From contig JBBDHG010000151.1 of NCBI GenBank assembly GCA_037951165.1, positions 62,001-126,000 of the forward strand: a stretch of DNA of 64,000 bases. Direction: 5' to 3'. Under the pieces are notes generated by a model. The model was not told the DNA's origin, made no database searches, and was given only the letters and a program-made list of their open reading frames with translations. A program made the translations under genes and the position numbers. This document shows, in pieces, positions 63,001 through 64,000 of the stretch; positions within the stretch are counted from its first letter, which is position 1; each line of letters opens with the position of its first letter. Source of the DNA: Lophius americanus. Taxonomy: Eukaryota; Chordata; Actinopteri; Lophiiformes; Lophiidae.

Positions 63001-63680
63001 GCTTATTTTTTTCCTTATTTTATTGAACTAGCATTAAGAATAATAAATAAATTAGCACATTATGAAACATTATAACTAGTCAGAATTTAAGTCGCTATCG
63101 CATAGCTACGGCCGCATTACCTCATCGCTGAACCTCCACCCACCGTTGACCTTTAACCTGGGGCTAAATCACGTGGCTGAGGTTTTGACCCCCCCGGCTC
63201 TCCACTCGCGCTGTGGGAGCCAAGGGTTGAAACTTAAGGGAAAGTGTGACACGAGTCCAGAAACGGTAAAGCGACCAAAAACCTCTTAATGACTTTTAGC
63301 AAGAGGGAGAGAAAAGGTCAAGGCACTGAGGTCAAACGGGATCCCAGGCCTCTTCAGAAGAAAAATTAACCTCTTAAAACACAAGCCTGCTTTCTGTTAT
63401 TAAGAGTGCATTCAAAAATCATTTCACAGTATAGTCAGAAGCCGAAGAAAACAGTATATGGATTATACATAGTATTTGTAATCAACAGAAAGTGTTTGTA
63501 GGGTCTGAGTTAGATTGCGTAGGAGAATCGTAGCTTCCTTGAACTGAACGTTTCAGGTATGTGGTGTCAAGAGGAGTTTTTAAAGCCCATAATGTATGAG
63601 CTTGTGGACAGTCATTTACAAAATGCTACATACATACATAAGATATGACTCATATCAATGTGAGGTGACGTGTTTCAGAG
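60040..63680 (-). other. gene-free stretch; possible long 3' UTR of the unidentified minus-strand gene
   Basis: AT-rich, without recognisable exons. The portion at 60,170-60,960 looks like distal 3' UTR when read on the minus strand, but that is only an impression. It contains CTCF-like motifs (60077-60091, 62169-62184, 62292-62304) and a GA run with short flanks (61276-61294). Confidence 0.25.
61276..61294. repeat. GA microsatellite
   Basis: Nine to ten AG units followed by a G run. Confidence 0.9.
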
Positions 63681-63688
63681 ACCGCCGG

Positions 63689-63853
63689 GAGATCCTCCGC
63701 CGGGAGATCCTCCGCCGGGAGATCCTCCGCCGGGAGATCCTCCGCCGGGAGATCCTCCGCCGGGAGATCCTCCGCCGGGAGATCCTCCGCCGGGAGATCC
63801 TCCGCCGGGAGATCCTCCACCGGGAGATCCTCCACCGGGAGATCCTCCACCGG
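63689..63853. repeat. 15-bp GC-rich minisatellite, about 11 copies
   Basis: Unit GAGATCCTCCGCCGG repeated in register from 63689; the last three copies carry CCACC instead of CCGCC. Because 15 is a multiple of three, several frames on both strands stay open (REILR on plus, EDLPA on minus), which explains the apparent ORFs. It begins about 17 bases past the stop of the candidate minus-strand terminal exon. Confidence 0.95.
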
Positions 63854-63869
63854 GTCCACCGGTGCGTCT

Positions 63870-63928
63870 CTACTGCCGAGAAAAGGCTTTGTAATGGAGA
63901 TGTTTCCTTTTCTTCACCTTGAAGAAAT
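63870..63928 (-). CDS. candidate terminal coding exon of an unidentified minus-strand gene (partial)
   Basis: On the minus strand a good acceptor (pyrimidine tract CTCACTCTCTTCAG) precedes base 63928. With two bases completing an upstream codon, the frame reads 18 residues, FFKVKKRKHLHYKAFSRQ, and stops at TAG 63872-63870. The segment is basic. Upstream exons lie outside the window. By human order, KDM7A is the gene next to SLC37A3, so a kdm7a-type gene is a possibility, but the residues do not let me identify it. Could also be chance. Confidence 0.3.
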
Positions 63929-64000
63929 CTGAAGAGAGTGAGAACAAAATATAAAGTTAGAGAAAAGAAATCCTAGTTCCAGAATAAATCATAAATGGAG

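Noticed and set aside
1..64000. CRISPR arrays, prokaryotic defence genes, phage modules, tRNA or rRNA genes
   Set aside because: Looked for and not found. The direct repeats present are microsatellites or minisatellites without unique spacers, and the genes have introns.

Overview
The window is vertebrate nuclear DNA, almost certainly from a teleost fish. It shows short coding exons with GT..AG introns, no bacterial-style operons, many microsatellites, and numerous decayed Tc1-like transposons and LINE fragments of the kind common in fish. The paired genes also suggest a vertebrate block: DENND2A and SLC37A3 are near neighbours at human 7q34.

Layout. From 1 to about 29.9 kb I find no convincing gene; this stretch holds simple repeats, transposon relics and some conserved-looking non-coding DNA. 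From 29,952 to 42,708 on the minus strand lies a complete DENND2A-type gene (19 coding exons, 1147 codons plus stop counted as 1148), with a probable non-coding first exon ending at 44,904. From 47,643 to 57,551 on the plus strand lies a complete SLC37A3-type gene (13 coding exons, 492 residues), with a probable non-coding first exon ending at 45,314. The two genes point away from each other and appear to share a CpG-containing promoter interval at about 45.0-45.25 kb. Every exon of both genes was joined by eye with consensus splice sites and a continuous reading frame.

From 57,552 to about 59.1 kb is the slc37a3 3' UTR, which includes four perfect copies of a 56-bp unit. From 59.2 kb to the right edge there are a LINE relic, AT-rich sequence that may be the 3' UTR of a further minus-strand gene, a 15-bp minisatellite, and a short candidate terminal exon of that gene at 63,870-63,928.

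The two main genes are not known to act in one pathway: one is a Rab exchange factor of the DENN family, the other a lysosomal/ER membrane transporter of the sugar-phosphate exchanger family. Both belong to the endolysosomal membrane system, but that link is only suggestive. I found no CRISPR array, prokaryotic defence system or clearly new multigene system. The most unusual items are the repeat array inside the DENND2A disordered region, the head-to-head arrangement, and the coding-looking orphan segments.
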